Notes under the pieces: generated by a model | The model's database searches: none | What the model saw: the letters and a program-made list of their open reading frames with translations, nothing else | What the model was told of the DNA's origin: nothing | Shown: positions 51,011 through 61,063 of the stretch, piece by piece | Position numbering within the stretch: the stretch's first letter is position 1 | Layout of the letters: every line of letters starts with the position of its first letter | Program-made: the position numbers and the translations under genes | Source of the DNA: Candidatus Woesearchaeota archaeon | GTDB lineage: Archaea > Nanobdellota > Nanobdellia > Woesearchaeales > GW2011-AR15 | Assembly (NCBI GenBank): GCA_016928835.1 | Contig: JAFGJW010000006.1 | Location: 1-64,000 of the forward strand | Length of the DNA stretch: 64,000 nt | Direction: 5' to 3'

Positions 51011-52904
51011 CAGTTAATGTGAGAATATCTTTGATTCCTTTCAGGGTTTTTTTAATCTCTGATAACTGCTCCTTGTCTTCAATCTTGATTTTAAGCGTCA
51101 GCTTTATTTTTCTTTTGTGAGGTTTGATGTTAATCGAGAGGAGACTTACATTGAGGTTAGTCAATTCATTCAAGATGTCCTCAATCATACCGATTCTATC
51201 ATTTACATAAATGACGATGGTTCTTACATTTTTTGAAGGTATATTCCATTTGACCTCTATTTTCTTATCCTGACCAAGTGTATGAATATTTGGGCACGAG
51301 TTCTTATGCACAGTGATTGTGCCTTCTTTAGTTCTGAACCCTATGATATTGTCGCCGAAGCTGGGATTACAGCACTTTGATATCTTAACCGGGTTCTTTT
51401 TCCCTTCGTAATGTATGTATTTGGCAAGGTCTAATTCCAAGGTTTGATTGGTTTGCTTGACATCTTTGTCTGCATCGATTCCAAGTGACGCTCTGATTTT
51501 TGATTTTGCCTTGCTTGTCCGTACAAAACTTAACCAATTTCGCGAGGGCTTGGTATTTTTCCCAATAATAATCTTAACAATATCCCCGCTCTTTAACTGG
51601 GTGTCAAGAGCCACAAGTTTCTTGTTTACCTCTGCCTTTAGACAATGGTCACCAACTGAGGAGTGGATCTCGTAAGCAAAGTCAACAGGTGAAGATCCTT
51701 CTTTTAGTATCACCGGATCCCCTTTTGGTGTAAATACAACAATCTCATCCTCAAACAAATCAACCTTAAGCGACTCGAGAAATTCACCAGGTGTCTTCCT
51801 CTTCCAGTCAAGTATCTGCTCAAGCCACATGATTCTCTGGTCAAATTTTTTGTCTCTTTCTGTTCCTTTATAGCGCCAGTGAGCTGCCACACCGTACTTA
51901 GCTACATAATGCATTGCAAGTGTGCGCGCCTGCACTTCAAGTATACAGCCAAAAGGGGTGGCAACATCTGTATGCAATGATTGGTAACCATTTGATTTAG
52001 GAACTGCAATATAATCTTTAAATCTACCTGGTACAGGCTTCCATAATTGGTGAACTAAGGCCACCACCCTATAGCAGTCGGGTATTTCCTTGACAACAAT
52101 ACGTACAGCTATAAGGTCGTATATCTCCTCAAATGTTTTTTTCTCAACAATCATTTTCTTGTAGATGCTGTAAAAATATTTGGCTCTTCCAGAGACCTCA
52201 ATGAAATCTATCTTATTTTCTTTAAGCTGTTCCCGCAAGATGCCCATCAACATCTCCGCTTTTTTTTCTCTCTCTTCTCTTTTCTCATTTACTTTTTGTT
52301 TTAGATCCTGATATGTCTCTGGCTTAAGATACCTTAAAGAAAGGTCTTCCAGCTCTCCTTTCAAAGAATACATCCCAAGCTTATGGGCAAGAGGAGCATA
52401 TATCTCCATTGTCTCTTTTGCTATCCTTTTTTGTTTGTCTTCCCGAAAATACTTTAGGGTACGCATATTATGGAGGCGGTCAGCTAATTTTATTAGAATC
52501 ACTCTAATATCCTTGATTGTCGCAAGCAGTATCTTCCTAAGGTTCTCAGCTGTATATGCTTCCGGACTCTCAAACACAATCTTGGCACTCTTTGTTTCAC
52601 CCTCCACCAGGGTAGCGATTTCTTCACCAAATTCTTTCTGGATTTGATGGAGTGTTACTTCAGATTCCTCGACAACGTCATGGAGAAGGGCAGCAATTAT
52701 TGTTGCAGAATCAGCCCGCATGTCCAGCAAAATGTCACTCACCCCCACAGGATGAGTAAGGAACTCCTTCCCAGAAAGCCTTTTCTGGCCTTTGTGCGCC
52801 TCTTTGGCGAAGTTATACGCCTTTTTAATTAGGGTTATATTAGCATTAGGATCATATGCACTTATTTTTGAGATAATGCCTTGTATTTCATTCATGTTGT
52901 TCAT
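50991..52904 (-). CDS. Long RelA/SpoT homologue, (p)ppGpp synthetase/hydrolase
   Basis: 637 residues with the full RSH layout: HD hydrolase (FLTHPVG, H51; LLHDVVEES, H75-D76), synthetase (YSIYKKM, YDLIAVRIVV, GRFKDYIAVPKSNGYQSLHT, EVQARTLAMHYVAKYGVAAHW), a TGS domain, a cysteine region (SKCCNPSFGDNIIGF, HKNSCPNIH) and a C-terminal ACT domain. Both catalytic halves look intact. Long RSH proteins are standard in bacteria and rare in Archaea. It converges on thrS, whose product also carries a TGS domain. Confidence 0.95.
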   Translation of the reverse strand: MNNMNEIQGIISKISAYDPNANITLIKKAYNFAKEAHKGQKRLSGKEFLTHPVGVSDILLDMRADSATIIAALLHDVVEESEVTLHQIQKEFGEEIATLVEGETKSAKIVFESPEAYTAENLRKILLATIKDIRVILIKLADRLHNMRTLKYFREDKQKRIAKETMEIYAPLAHKLGMYSLKGELEDLSLRYLKPETYQDLKQKVNEKREEREKKAEMLMGILREQLKENKIDFIEVSGRAKYFYSIYKKMIVEKKTFEEIYDLIAVRIVVKEIPDCYRVVALVHQLWKPVPGRFKDYIAVPKSNGYQSLHTDVATPFGCILEVQARTLAMHYVAKYGVAAHWRYKGTERDKKFDQRIMWLEQILDWKRKTPGEFLESLKVDLFEDEIVVFTPKGDPVILKEGSSPVDFAYEIHSSVGDHCLKAEVNKKLVALDTQLKSGDIVKIIIGKNTKPSRNWLSFVRTSKAKSKIRASLGIDADKDVKQTNQTLELDLAKYIHYEGKKNPVKISKCCNPSFGDNIIGFRTKEGTITVHKNSCPNIHTLGQDKKIEVKWNIPSKNVRTIVIYVNDRIGMIEDILNELTNLNVSLLSINIKPHKRKIKLTLKIKIEDKEQLSEIKKTLKGIKDILTLTVKWRLF

Positions 52905-53051
52905 TAATGAGTTTATATATTAAAATCTTATGCTCTGCATAAAAACGAAAATTTTTTAAAGTACAGTTCTTAAAAATATTTTAAATATATTTTGGGGGTG
53001 AAAAAAGTGAACTTTTTTGGAAGTGTACTGCAATATGGAGAAGGAATAGAC

Positions 53052-53471
53052 ATGATGTCTGGCGCAGCTCTTGGCGGAGGGATTGTTGCATTTCTGCTAG
53101 GTTTTGCATTAGTAGGTTTGGTTATTTTTGCTGCCGTTTATGTTTTCATGAGTCTTGCGCTTATGGCTGTTGCCAAGAAACTTAAGACAGAACCTGCGTG
53201 GCTTGCATGGGTACCAATTGGCAATTTATACTTAATGTCCAAGATGGCAAAGATGCACTGGTGGCCGATACTATTGTTAATAGGCTATGTCATACCTTAC
53301 ATAAATATAATAACCAACATTGCCTTAATGGTTTTTATGATAATATGGCAATGGAAGGTCTGTGAAGCCAGGAAAAGGCCAGGATGGTGGGCTGTTCTCC
53401 AATTGATTCCTGTTGTGGGCTGGATATGGGCATTCATAATGTGGGGAATACTTGCCTGGGGCAAGGATTAA
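53052..53471 (+). CDS. Small polytopic membrane protein
   Basis: About 139 residues from the ATG at 53052, preceded by GGAGAAGG. TTG or GTG starts at 52992 or 53007 in the same frame are possible but would lie close to the TATA-like TTTTAAATATATTT at 52979-52992. Four membrane helices. The part ending WWAVLQLIPVVGWIWAFIMWGILAWGKD is seen in many small archaeal/bacterial membrane proteins of unknown role, with the PAWLAWVPIGNLYLM motif after helix 1. Confidence 0.65.
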   Translation: MMSGAALGGGIVAFLLGFALVGLVIFAAVYVFMSLALMAVAKKLKTEPAWLAWVPIGNLYLMSKMAKMHWWPILLLIGYVIPYINIITNIALMVFMIIWQWKVCEARKRPGWWAVLQLIPVVGWIWAFIMWGILAWGKD

Positions 53472-53484
53472 TTTTTTTCTTTTT

Positions 53485-54153
53485 TTAATAGAACTCAACT
53501 TCTCCGTTATAATAAACTCCCTTATGCAGTTTGACCGGCCTCCAATTATCAGTAACAAGATTTGCATCTAACCACTTAGCCAGTTCCTCAGGATTGCCTA
53601 TTGTTGCAGACAGTGCAATAAACTGTGATTTTTTAAGCAGTCTCCTCAACAGAGTGATTAATATCTCCAAAGTTGGTCCTCTAGAAGAATCAGTTAACAA
53701 ATGAATTTCATCTATGATCACTGCATGTAGATATTTTATCCAATCAGCTTTGTGCCTAATTAGCGAGTCCATCTTCTCAGCTACTGTTATAATAAGATCA
53801 TACTTTTCAAGATAGGTGTCACTGGAATCTATGTCACCAATTGACAGAGCAATCTTAACCTTGCTATATCTACTTTTAAACTCATTATATTTTTCACTGG
53901 CAAGAGCTTTTAATGGCACAATATATACTGCACGGCCTTTTTTGTTTAAGATAGCCTGAAGCATTGCCATCTCTGCAATAAGTGTTTTTCCAGATGCTGT
54001 TGGTGTGCAAACAACCAGGTTTTTTCCTTCAAGCAACCCTGACTTAATAGCTTTTTCCTGTGCAGGCCTAAGACCCTTAATTTCTTTTTCCAGAACTTCG
54101 AACAAATAAGGATGCAATCTTGTTTCAATATCTTTAAGCTCCATAAGCATCAA
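53485..54153 (-). pseudogene. Truncated Hel308/Ski2-like helicase (RecA1 domain only)
   Basis: 222 residues. It holds the Q-like region GLRPAQEKAI, motif I TPTASGKT, motif Ia VPLKALASEK, motif II DEIHLL and motif III SATIGN, ending WRPVKLHKGVYYNGEVEFY and a stop. Full Hel308 continues for about 450 more residues (RecA2, winged helix, ratchet). Those are absent; the next gene is convergent and only 13 nt away. It may be a decayed gene, or one part of a gene split across the genome. Confidence 0.7.
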
Positions 54154-54243
54154 GGAGAATTTAGGTTCTTATATAGTTTTATGTGATAGTTGTACTACTT
54201 TATAATAGTAATATTTTTATATAAGTTTTTCTTAATCAGGTCT

Positions 54244-54753
54244 ATGGAGATAACTCAAAAAGATTATGAACTGTATAAGGAAGTGCAAAAGAAGTTGCGA
54301 AAAAAGCCTTCAATAATGAAGATACTTACTCTTATAAGTATAATTGTTGTATTTTTCGGATTTGTCTTCTTAATGAATGAAGAGTATGACATCACAGGCA
54401 GGGTCGTTCAGAGAAAAGACAATCTTTATAGTTGCAGTCTTGACGAATCAGGTGTGCTTTTTGCCACTGCTGGCAAAAAACTACACTGTGAAGTAGAGGA
54501 TGTATCTAATGGAGAAGTGAAAATAAAAATAATAAATAACATGGTTCTCCCAGAACTCACTGATGTAAGGATAGACAGCATAAGTATCAACAACTGCAAG
54601 TTACAGCCAGACTCAGTTGTTAAAGCAGGCAGTTATCAAGTGTTTTCATTGCCTACCTGTAAACTTAAAACTTTTTCTAATGAGATAAAGATAAGTTATA
54701 GCAGCCTTGAAACCGGGTTCTCTTATATATTAAAGGGGGAAATCAGAATTTAA
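54244..54753 (+). CDS. Unknown single-pass membrane protein
   Basis: 169 residues from the ATG at 54244, the position expected for a leaderless mRNA from the TATA-like TTTTTATATAAG about 20-30 nt upstream. A charged start of about 30 residues, one membrane helix (about 30-50) and an external beta-rich domain with four cysteines and the segment RIDSISINNCKLQPDSVVKAG follow, which looks like an immunoglobulin-type or pilus-accessory domain. Not recognised. Confidence 0.65.
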   Translation: MEITQKDYELYKEVQKKLRKKPSIMKILTLISIIVVFFGFVFLMNEEYDITGRVVQRKDNLYSCSLDESGVLFATAGKKLHCEVEDVSNGEVKIKIINNMVLPELTDVRIDSISINNCKLQPDSVVKAGSYQVFSLPTCKLKTFSNEIKISYSSLETGFSYILKGEIRI

Positions 54754-54762
54754 TGGTCTCAA

Positions 54763-55809
54763 TTAATTGATATTAGTGTTAATATTAACCAGGTTAATTA
54801 ACTCAATTTTCTGGTTCTCGATATTCCTAAGCTTTTTATTCAATGATTCCAGCTCAATAACCGGATCAACTAGAACACCCTTGTTCAGGTCAGTAATCAT
54901 GCTGTTGATATTCTCATTTATTCGCTTCCTCATTGTCTTAAGTTCAGTTAAGGAACTTTCAAGTCTATTTTTGAGCTTGAGCAGCTCACCTTTCCTGTTG
55001 CTTAGGTTCTCTGCCTCATTCCCAGTCTGATCCTCAAGCAAAGAAAGCACTTTTTCTAATTCATAGACCTCGTCAAGCAGAGCCTTTTTCTCAGAATTTT
55101 CAATCTCTGTTGACAATTGGTTCATTTTTGTGAGCAGATTGTTTATCCTTTGCTTATTGTTCCAAAAAGATGCATTGGCATTAGTCAATATTTTCTTATG
55201 TCTATGGCCGTTGTTTGAGACATAGCTATTAATGTTAATCAGCAAAAAATTCTTTGACAGCATCTCCTTATAGTTCCTGAAGAGTTCTGTTTCATAATTA
55301 TGATACCTTACAAGATTTCTGGCAATTTTTTGGTTTAGCCTGCTGAAGGATATTTCTATATTTTTTTCTGTGTCTCTTAATTGCTCATGGAGAGCCATGT
55401 TCCTTTTTGAGATATCCCTAGCGAGATTATGTCCCTGCTCAATTTTCTTAATGCACTCATTTATCTTCAATGTCAATATGTTTAGCCTATCCTCAAAGGG
55501 TTTGAATCTTTTATATGCTAAATCTACCTGTTCTTTTATTGAACCGGCTCTAGCAGTAACATAAGAGACTATCTCATTTTTATTGAGTCTGTTTTCCTTT
55601 CCTTTTTCATGATAGCTCGGCTTAACAAGATATGTTTCTTTTAGGTCAATCTGCAAATTTATCAGGCCGTTCTCAGCAAGAGGCTCAAGCCATTGCTCAA
55701 TTGTTGCAGTCTTGACTTTGAGAATTTTTGCTGCTTCCTTCAGACCAATAATATTTTTTTCTTCAATTAATTCGAGCAATTTATCAGCTGTTGTAACAAT
55801 TTTTTCCAT
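54763..55809 (-). CDS. Winged-helix protein with long coiled coil
   Basis: 348 residues. An N-terminal winged helix (LLELIEEKNIIGLKEAAKILKVKTATIEQWLEPLAENGLI, about 10-50) is followed by a coiled coil of about 250 residues rich in Leu, Glu and Lys. Such a rod on a DNA-binding head suggests a chromosome-organising or scaffold protein, but that is inference. It converges on the gene at 54244 (9-nt gap) and diverges from eno. Confidence 0.7.
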   Translation of the reverse strand: MEKIVTTADKLLELIEEKNIIGLKEAAKILKVKTATIEQWLEPLAENGLINLQIDLKETYLVKPSYHEKGKENRLNKNEIVSYVTARAGSIKEQVDLAYKRFKPFEDRLNILTLKINECIKKIEQGHNLARDISKRNMALHEQLRDTEKNIEISFSRLNQKIARNLVRYHNYETELFRNYKEMLSKNFLLININSYVSNNGHRHKKILTNANASFWNNKQRINNLLTKMNQLSTEIENSEKKALLDEVYELEKVLSLLEDQTGNEAENLSNRKGELLKLKNRLESSLTELKTMRKRINENINSMITDLNKGVLVDPVIELESLNKKLRNIENQKIELINLVNINTNIN

Positions 55810-55927
55810 ATGAAGGTGAGGGATTGAGCTTATTTATAAATTTATCCTTTTTCACTACTGTTAAGTGATTTATTATTAATAGAAACCTTTTTATCCCTGA
55901 GATGTTAGCTTATAAATAGGTGAAAAA

Positions 55928-57214
55928 ATGTCAAAAATAAAATCAATTAATGCGCGAGAGATATTGGATTCAAGAGCTAATCCCACTGTTGAGGTTGATA
56001 TATTTATCCATGAAGGAATGTCTAGGGCTGCTGTTCCCAGCGGAGCAAGCACAGGAACCCATGAAGCAGTTGAGTTAAGGGACAATGACAAAAGATATCT
56101 AGGAAAAGGAGTGAGAAAAGCAGTTGAAAATATCAATAAAATCATAGCTCCTGCTTTAAATGGCATAGACTGTGCAAATCAAAAAGATATTGATAACAGA
56201 TTAAATGAACTTGATAGTACACAAAACAAAGCCAGACTTGGAGCAAATGCAATTCTTGCTGTGTCAATCGGAGTATGCAGGGCAGGAGCTCTATCCAAAC
56301 AATTACCTTTATACAAATATGTTGCAGAATTGGCTGGCAATAAAGATCTAGTAATGCCTGTTCCAGCAATGAACGTCATCAATGGAGGCAGACATGCTGG
56401 AAACAAGCTGGATTTCCAGGAGTTTATGATTCTCCCTGTTGGAGCCCGGTCATTTAGTGAAGGTCTCAGGATGGGAGCAGAAGTCTATCACCATCTAAAA
56501 GACATTATAAAAAAAAAGCATGGATTGGATGCAGTAAATGTGGGTGATGAAGGGGGTTTTGCTCCTCCTGTCAAAGATAATGAAGAACCCTTACAATTAT
56601 TAATCCAGGCAATTGATAAGGCAGGTTACCAAGGAAAGATTAAAATTGGTTTGGACTGTGCTGCTTCTGAATTTTTTTATAAACAAAAATATTATCTTGG
56701 TGAAAAGGAAAAAGTGATGTTTAATAGAAAACCTATTAAGAAGGGTATAGATGGAAAAGAGCTCGGCAGATTATATTCAAAGTTGATTAACAAGTACCCT
56801 ATTGTTACAATTGAAGACCCATTTGCAGAGGATGACTGGGAATCATGGTCAGAGTTTACATCTAAGGCTAAATGTCAAGTTGTAGGGGACGATCTACTTG
56901 TTACAAATGTTAATAGAATGAAAAAAGCACTTGAACTAAAAGCATGCAATGCCCTTCTCCTCAAGATAAATCAAATTGGAACAATAAGCGAGGCAATAGA
57001 TGCAGCCAGATTGGCTGTTGAGAACAAGTGGGGTGTCATGGTCAGCCACAGAAGCGGAGAAACAGAAGACACTTTTATTGCAGATTTGGTTGTGGGATTA
57101 GGGGTGGGGCAGATTAAGGCAGGAGCGCCGTGCAGAAGTGAGAGAACATGCAAATATAACCAATTATTGAGGATAGAGGAAGAATTAGGAAAAGTTAAAT
57201 ATGAGAAAAAATAA
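55928..57214 (+). CDS. eno: Enolase
   Basis: 428 residues, normal length. Signature features: [79 protein letters not shown] and the C-terminal [15 protein letters not shown]. It interconverts 2-phosphoglycerate and phosphoenolpyruvate in glycolysis/gluconeogenesis. ACAGGTGAAAAAATG gives a reasonable start. Confidence 0.97.
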   Translation: MSKIKSINAREILDSRANPTVEVDIFIHEGMSRAAVPSGASTGTHEAVELRDNDKRYLGKGVRKAVENINKIIAPALNGIDCANQKDIDNRLNELDSTQNKARLGANAILAVSIGVCRAGALSKQLPLYKYVAELAGNKDLVMPVPAMNVINGGRHAGNKLDFQEFMILPVGARSFSEGLRMGAEVYHHLKDIIKKKHGLDAVNVGDEGGFAPPVKDNEEPLQLLIQAIDKAGYQGKIKIGLDCAASEFFYKQKYYLGEKEKVMFNRKPIKKGIDGKELGRLYSKLINKYPIVTIEDPFAEDDWESWSEFTSKAKCQVVGDDLLVTNVNRMKKALELKACNALLLKINQIGTISEAIDAARLAVENKWGVMVSHRSGETEDTFIADLVVGLGVGQIKAGAPCRSERTCKYNQLLRIEEELGKVKYEKK

Positions 57215-57217
57215 AAT

Positions 57218-58198
57218 TTATTCAGGATTACAAGTCCCATTCATACAATAATTCTGACACCATATTCGTGCATTTCCCAAGTTTTGTTGGTTATCGCAAA
57301 AATATTCAATGAGAACACTAATATTCTGACAATAATCTTGATAAAAGAAAAGATTACCCTCGTCAGTCCCATTTACAAATCCTAATGTAAAATAGTCTAA
57401 GCCGTCTGAGTCAAAACACGTATTAAAAATTGGTATTGTGGTGGTCGTCGTTGTTGTATTAGTGGGAACACACTGGCCATCATAACATCCGTTTGGACAC
57501 ACATTGTCAAAAGCTCCAAATGAGCATTTGTCCAAGTCATTACAATATGCCTCATTAACTCGCCCAAACACATTTGGATTGCATGAATCAGTAAAAGTGA
57601 AAGTCCCGTCTGTACAGGTTCCTTTAACATCAAAGTTCTTACCGCCATCTGTGTCAACACATGCAGCAGGTAAGGTGGTTGTTGTAGTTGCTGCTACACA
57701 TGCTCCATTTGAACAGCCGTTTTGGCACAGAGATCTCATGTCGCCCCAGTGTCCTTGCTTATCACAAAAGTACTCAACTATAACACTAATGTTTCTACAA
57801 TAATCTTCATAGTAAAAAGGATTGCCCTCCTCTATTCCCTTAACGTACCCAAAAGTAAATAAGTCTAACTCATCTGAATCATAGCAGTTATCAGGTTCAC
57901 ATTCCCCGCAATCTTCTACACACTCACCACACATTTCTCCTCCCTCGCAAACACCATCTCCGCAGTTGGTTTCATCAGGAGCAAGTCCTGTGTCGGTCCT
58001 GCATCCCACATCATTCCTGTCAATTGCACCGTCACCATCATTATCTAGCCGGTCATTGCATTCGTTCTTTAATTCACTTGCTCCAGACGCAAGGAAAGCG
58101 TTTCCTGCAGTATCTTCTTTATTAGAGCACCCTGCTATTAGCAGCAACAATATTGAAGTAATAATTGCCAAACAAAGAAATCTTGATATTTTACTCAC
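57218..58198 (-). CDS. Lipoprotein with duplicated cysteine-rich modules
   Basis: 326 residues. The lipobox LIAGCSN places a lipidated cysteine at about residue 24. Then come a calcium-type loop (CNDRLDNDGDGAIDRNDVGC), a CGDGVCEGGEMCGECVEDCGEC element, and a module of the type SDELDLFTFGYVKGIEEG..YYEDYCRNISVIVEYFCD. The latter recurs near the C-terminus (GLDYFTLGFVNGTDEG..YQDYCQNISVLIEYFCD), with threonine-rich linkers between. Exported surface protein; function unknown. Confidence 0.75.
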   Translation of the reverse strand: MSKISRFLCLAIITSILLLLIAGCSNKEDTAGNAFLASGASELKNECNDRLDNDGDGAIDRNDVGCRTDTGLAPDETNCGDGVCEGGEMCGECVEDCGECEPDNCYDSDELDLFTFGYVKGIEEGNPFYYEDYCRNISVIVEYFCDKQGHWGDMRSLCQNGCSNGACVAATTTTTLPAACVDTDGGKNFDVKGTCTDGTFTFTDSCNPNVFGRVNEAYCNDLDKCSFGAFDNVCPNGCYDGQCVPTNTTTTTTTIPIFNTCFDSDGLDYFTLGFVNGTDEGNLFFYQDYCQNISVLIEYFCDNQQNLGNARIWCQNYCMNGTCNPE

Positions 58199-58301
58199 AG
58201 TTCATCACCTTATAGTAATTTTATGATACTTGTTAGAAGAGAGATTTATAAAATTTTCGAAATCAAAAAATATTAAAGCCTTTCTAATTTATTAAAAGAG
58301 C

Positions 58302-59243
58302 ATGACTGCATTAGATATGATTATTGAAAAAATTGTCCTCAATAATCTGAGGTATAATAGCAGTGAGAAAATCCTAGTTGTTGCAGATGATGCGAAAAGA
58401 GAATTAGCAAAACATTTCCTGAAAGCTGCACAAACAATAACAGAATATTCCAAGCTAGTGTCAATGCCTGCAAGAAAAGAGCATGGCGAAGAACCAACTC
58501 AAGAAGTGGAAAAAGAAATGCTCGATTCAGACATTATTTTGATTGTTACATCAAAATCACTTACACACACAAAAGCAAGAATAAAGGCTTCTGAAGAAGG
58601 TGCCAAGATTGCCAGCATGCCTGATATTACAGATGAAATTATCCAGAGGTGTGTTGATATTGACTATAAAGCAATGGAGATGATTATTAATAAAATAGTT
58701 GATAAACTACGAACTACAAAACAAGTAAGGGTGAAAACAGAAAAAGGCACTGATATTACTTTCATAGTTCCAAAAATTGTAATGGACGACACAGGAGATT
58801 ATTCAAAAAAAGGAGATTTTGGAAATTTGCCTGCCGGCGAAGTATTTTTTGCTCCTGTTAATGCTAGCGGAAGATTAGTAATAGATGGGAGCATGCTTGA
58901 CATGAAATTGAAAGAGCCTGTTGAGGTTTTAATACAAGATAATTATGCTGTTGGTTTTGGTTCGAATAGAATTTCTCAAGAATTGAAAGCCAAGTTGAAT
59001 AAAGTCAGTCAAGATGCATTTAACCTTGCTGAGTTTGGCATCGGCACAAATCCAAAGGCAATAATAACTGGAAACATATTAGAAGATGAAAAAGTGCTGG
59101 GCACAGTTCATTTTGCATTTGGAAATAATGCTTCTTTTGGCGGTAAGGTAAATGTGCCTATACATCTTGATGGCGTTATTTTAAAGCCTACAGTTTATTT
59201 TGATGATAAGATAATAATGAAAGAAGGGAAAATGTTATTATAG
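58302..59243 (+). CDS. M29-type (leucyl) aminopeptidase
   Basis: 313 residues. The C-terminal part GELGIGTNPKA-like segment (FGIGTNPKAIITGNILEDEK), TVHFAFGNNASFGG and the terminal VPIHLDGVILKPTVYFDDKII match the M29/AmpS fold. This is a metal-dependent exopeptidase, shorter than bacterial AmpS (about 400). A related dioxygenase-like family has the same fold, so the substrate is not certain. Confidence 0.75.
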   Translation: MTALDMIIEKIVLNNLRYNSSEKILVVADDAKRELAKHFLKAAQTITEYSKLVSMPARKEHGEEPTQEVEKEMLDSDIILIVTSKSLTHTKARIKASEEGAKIASMPDITDEIIQRCVDIDYKAMEMIINKIVDKLRTTKQVRVKTEKGTDITFIVPKIVMDDTGDYSKKGDFGNLPAGEVFFAPVNASGRLVIDGSMLDMKLKEPVEVLIQDNYAVGFGSNRISQELKAKLNKVSQDAFNLAEFGIGTNPKAIITGNILEDEKVLGTVHFAFGNNASFGGKVNVPIHLDGVILKPTVYFDDKIIMKEGKMLL

Positions 59244-59281
59244 ATATTTTTATAAATTATCTATTGTTTAATTAATATAAC

Positions 59282-59719
59282 ATGATATACCTGGGCTCAG
59301 ACCACGGCGGTTTTAAGTTAAAGGAGTCTATCAAATCTTTTTTAGATAATAAAAATATTAAGTATGAAGATATGGGCACGCATAATGAGGAAAGCTGCGA
59401 TTACCCTGATATTGCCAAAATAGTCGCTAACCAAGTGGCAGAGAAAAATGCTTTGGGAATTCTTGTTTGCGGTACTGGAATCGGAATGAGCATTGCAGCA
59501 AATAAAATTAAGGGAATAAGGGCAGCTCTGTGCCATAATGAATACACTGCAGAGATGGCAAGGAAGCATAATGATGCAAATATATTATGCTTAGGCGGTA
59601 GAGTATTGCAGAAAGATATTGCATTAAAGATAGTTGATATCTTCATCAATACAGAATTTGATGGGGGCAGACACAAAAGAAGAGTTGATAAGATCATGGA
59701 GATTCAAGATGGATGTTAA
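59282..59719 (+). CDS. rpiB: Ribose-5-phosphate isomerase B
   Basis: 145 residues. Motifs: SDHGGFKLKE, GILVCGTGIGMSIAANKIKGIRAALCHN (active-site cysteine in VCGTG) and HNDANILCLGGRVL. It converts ribose 5-phosphate to ribulose 5-phosphate. The rpe gene follows with an 11-nt overlap, so the two enzymes of the non-oxidative pentose pathway are made together. Confidence 0.95.
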   Translation: MIYLGSDHGGFKLKESIKSFLDNKNIKYEDMGTHNEESCDYPDIAKIVANQVAEKNALGILVCGTGIGMSIAANKIKGIRAALCHNEYTAEMARKHNDANILCLGGRVLQKDIALKIVDIFINTEFDGGRHKRRVDKIMEIQDGC

Positions 59720-60344
59720 AATAGCTCCTTCAATTTTAAGTGCTGATTTCGGCAGATTAAATGAGGATATAAAAACAATTGAACCTTATGCAGATCTGCT
59801 GCATGTTGATGTCATGGACGGCAATTTTGTGCCAAATATTACGATTGGGCCTTGTGTTGTAAGAAAGATAAAAACAAAACTTCCCATAGATGTACATTTA
59901 ATGATTTCAGAGCCATTGAAATATGGCCCAGAATTTGCCAAAGCAGGCGCTTCAATGATTAGTTTTCATGGAGAATTGTTTGAGTCTGACAAAGATGGTT
60001 TGGTGCATGCTGTTGAAGAAATAAAAAAGTTAAATGTAAAGGTAGGAGTTGTGCTGAATCCCGATAAAAGATTAGAGATAATAAAACCTGTCCTTGATAA
60101 GGTTGATTTTGTTTTGCTAATGAGCGTCTATGCCGGATTTGGCGGGCAGAAATTTATTCCTGAAGTTTTAGAAAAAATCAAGGATTTGAGAAAAATTTTT
60201 TCAGGAGACATTCAAGTTGATGGCGGGATAAATGATAAAACAGCTGAGCTTGTTGTTAAGGCAGGCGCAAATGTTCTTGTAGCAGGCACCTATATTTTTG
60301 ATTCTAAGGACAGGAAAAAAGCAATTGAGAGTTTAAAGAGGTGA
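59709..60344 (+). CDS. rpe: Ribulose-phosphate 3-epimerase
   Basis: 211 residues from the ATG at 59709, which gives the standard N-terminus MDVKIAPSILSADFGRLNED. An in-frame ATG at 59634 lies inside rpiB and is not credible. TIM-barrel motifs HVDVMDGNFVPNITIG, IDVHLMISEP, FVLLMSVYAGFGGQKF and VDGGINDKTA are present, including the metal-binding His and Asp residues. It forms xylulose 5-phosphate from ribulose 5-phosphate. Confidence 0.95.
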   Translation: MDVKIAPSILSADFGRLNEDIKTIEPYADLLHVDVMDGNFVPNITIGPCVVRKIKTKLPIDVHLMISEPLKYGPEFAKAGASMISFHGELFESDKDGLVHAVEEIKKLNVKVGVVLNPDKRLEIIKPVLDKVDFVLLMSVYAGFGGQKFIPEVLEKIKDLRKIFSGDIQVDGGINDKTAELVVKAGANVLVAGTYIFDSKDRKKAIESLKR

Positions 60345-60350
60345 ATTTCT

Positions 60351-60980
60351 ATGTTAAGCATCAATAATGTTAAATTAAAATGGCTTGGTCATGCATCATT
60401 TAAATTAGAACATAATGGGCTCAAGATCTATATTGACCCATATCAAGTGAAAGAAACAGACAAGGCGGACATTATACTAATTACACATGGCCATTATGAC
60501 CACTGCAGTGTCGAAGATATAGCAAAGCTAACTAAAGAGGATACAATAATTATTACAACACCAGACACAACAAGCAAGCTAGCCAGCAAGGTTGATGGAG
60601 GAAAACCGCAGCTCATAAAGCCGGGCGACAAACTCAAGCTTAAGGGAATAATGGTAGAAGCAGTTCCTGCTTACAATATAAACAAGCAGTTCCACCCAAA
60701 AGACAATGAATGGGTTGGCTATGTTATTACAATAAACAATGTAAGGTTTTATCATTCAGGAGATAGTGACGCAATACCTGAGATGAATAACATTAAAGCA
60801 GATATTGCTATGCTTCCTGTAGGAGGAACTTACACCATGAATGCACAAGAAGCAGCTTCTGTTGCTAATAAAATTAAGCCGAAATTGGCCATACCAATGC
60901 ACTACGGCAAAATTGTGGGCAGCAATAGTGATGCAGAAAGGTTCAAGCAGTTGTGCAAGTGTGAAGTTAAGATAATGTAG
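60351..60980 (+). CDS. Metallo-beta-lactamase-fold hydrolase (UPF0173-like)
   Basis: 209 residues. Metal motif THGHYDH (residues about 45-51), then MLPVGGTYTMNAQEAASVA and IPMHYGKIVG at the C-terminus, the UPF0173/RNase Z-like branch. It starts GHASFKLEHNGLKIYIDPYQV. Probably a phosphodiesterase or lactonase; substrate unknown. It follows rpe by 6 nt in the same transcript. Confidence 0.88.
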   Translation: MLSINNVKLKWLGHASFKLEHNGLKIYIDPYQVKETDKADIILITHGHYDHCSVEDIAKLTKEDTIIITTPDTTSKLASKVDGGKPQLIKPGDKLKLKGIMVEAVPAYNINKQFHPKDNEWVGYVITINNVRFYHSGDSDAIPEMNNIKADIAMLPVGGTYTMNAQEAASVANKIKPKLAIPMHYGKIVGSNSDAERFKQLCKCEVKIM

Positions 60981-61063
60981 TTCTTTTTAATTTTGCGAAA
61001 CAGCAGATATAAAGAGTTTTAAGAAAGGAGAGCACTCCCTTCGACCCTCCCTTGGCAATTTTA

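Noticed and set aside
59634-59708. Upstream start for rpe inside rpiB
   Set aside because: The epimerase family begins at MDVKIAPSILSADFG (59709); the extra 25 residues are the rpiB sequence in another frame.
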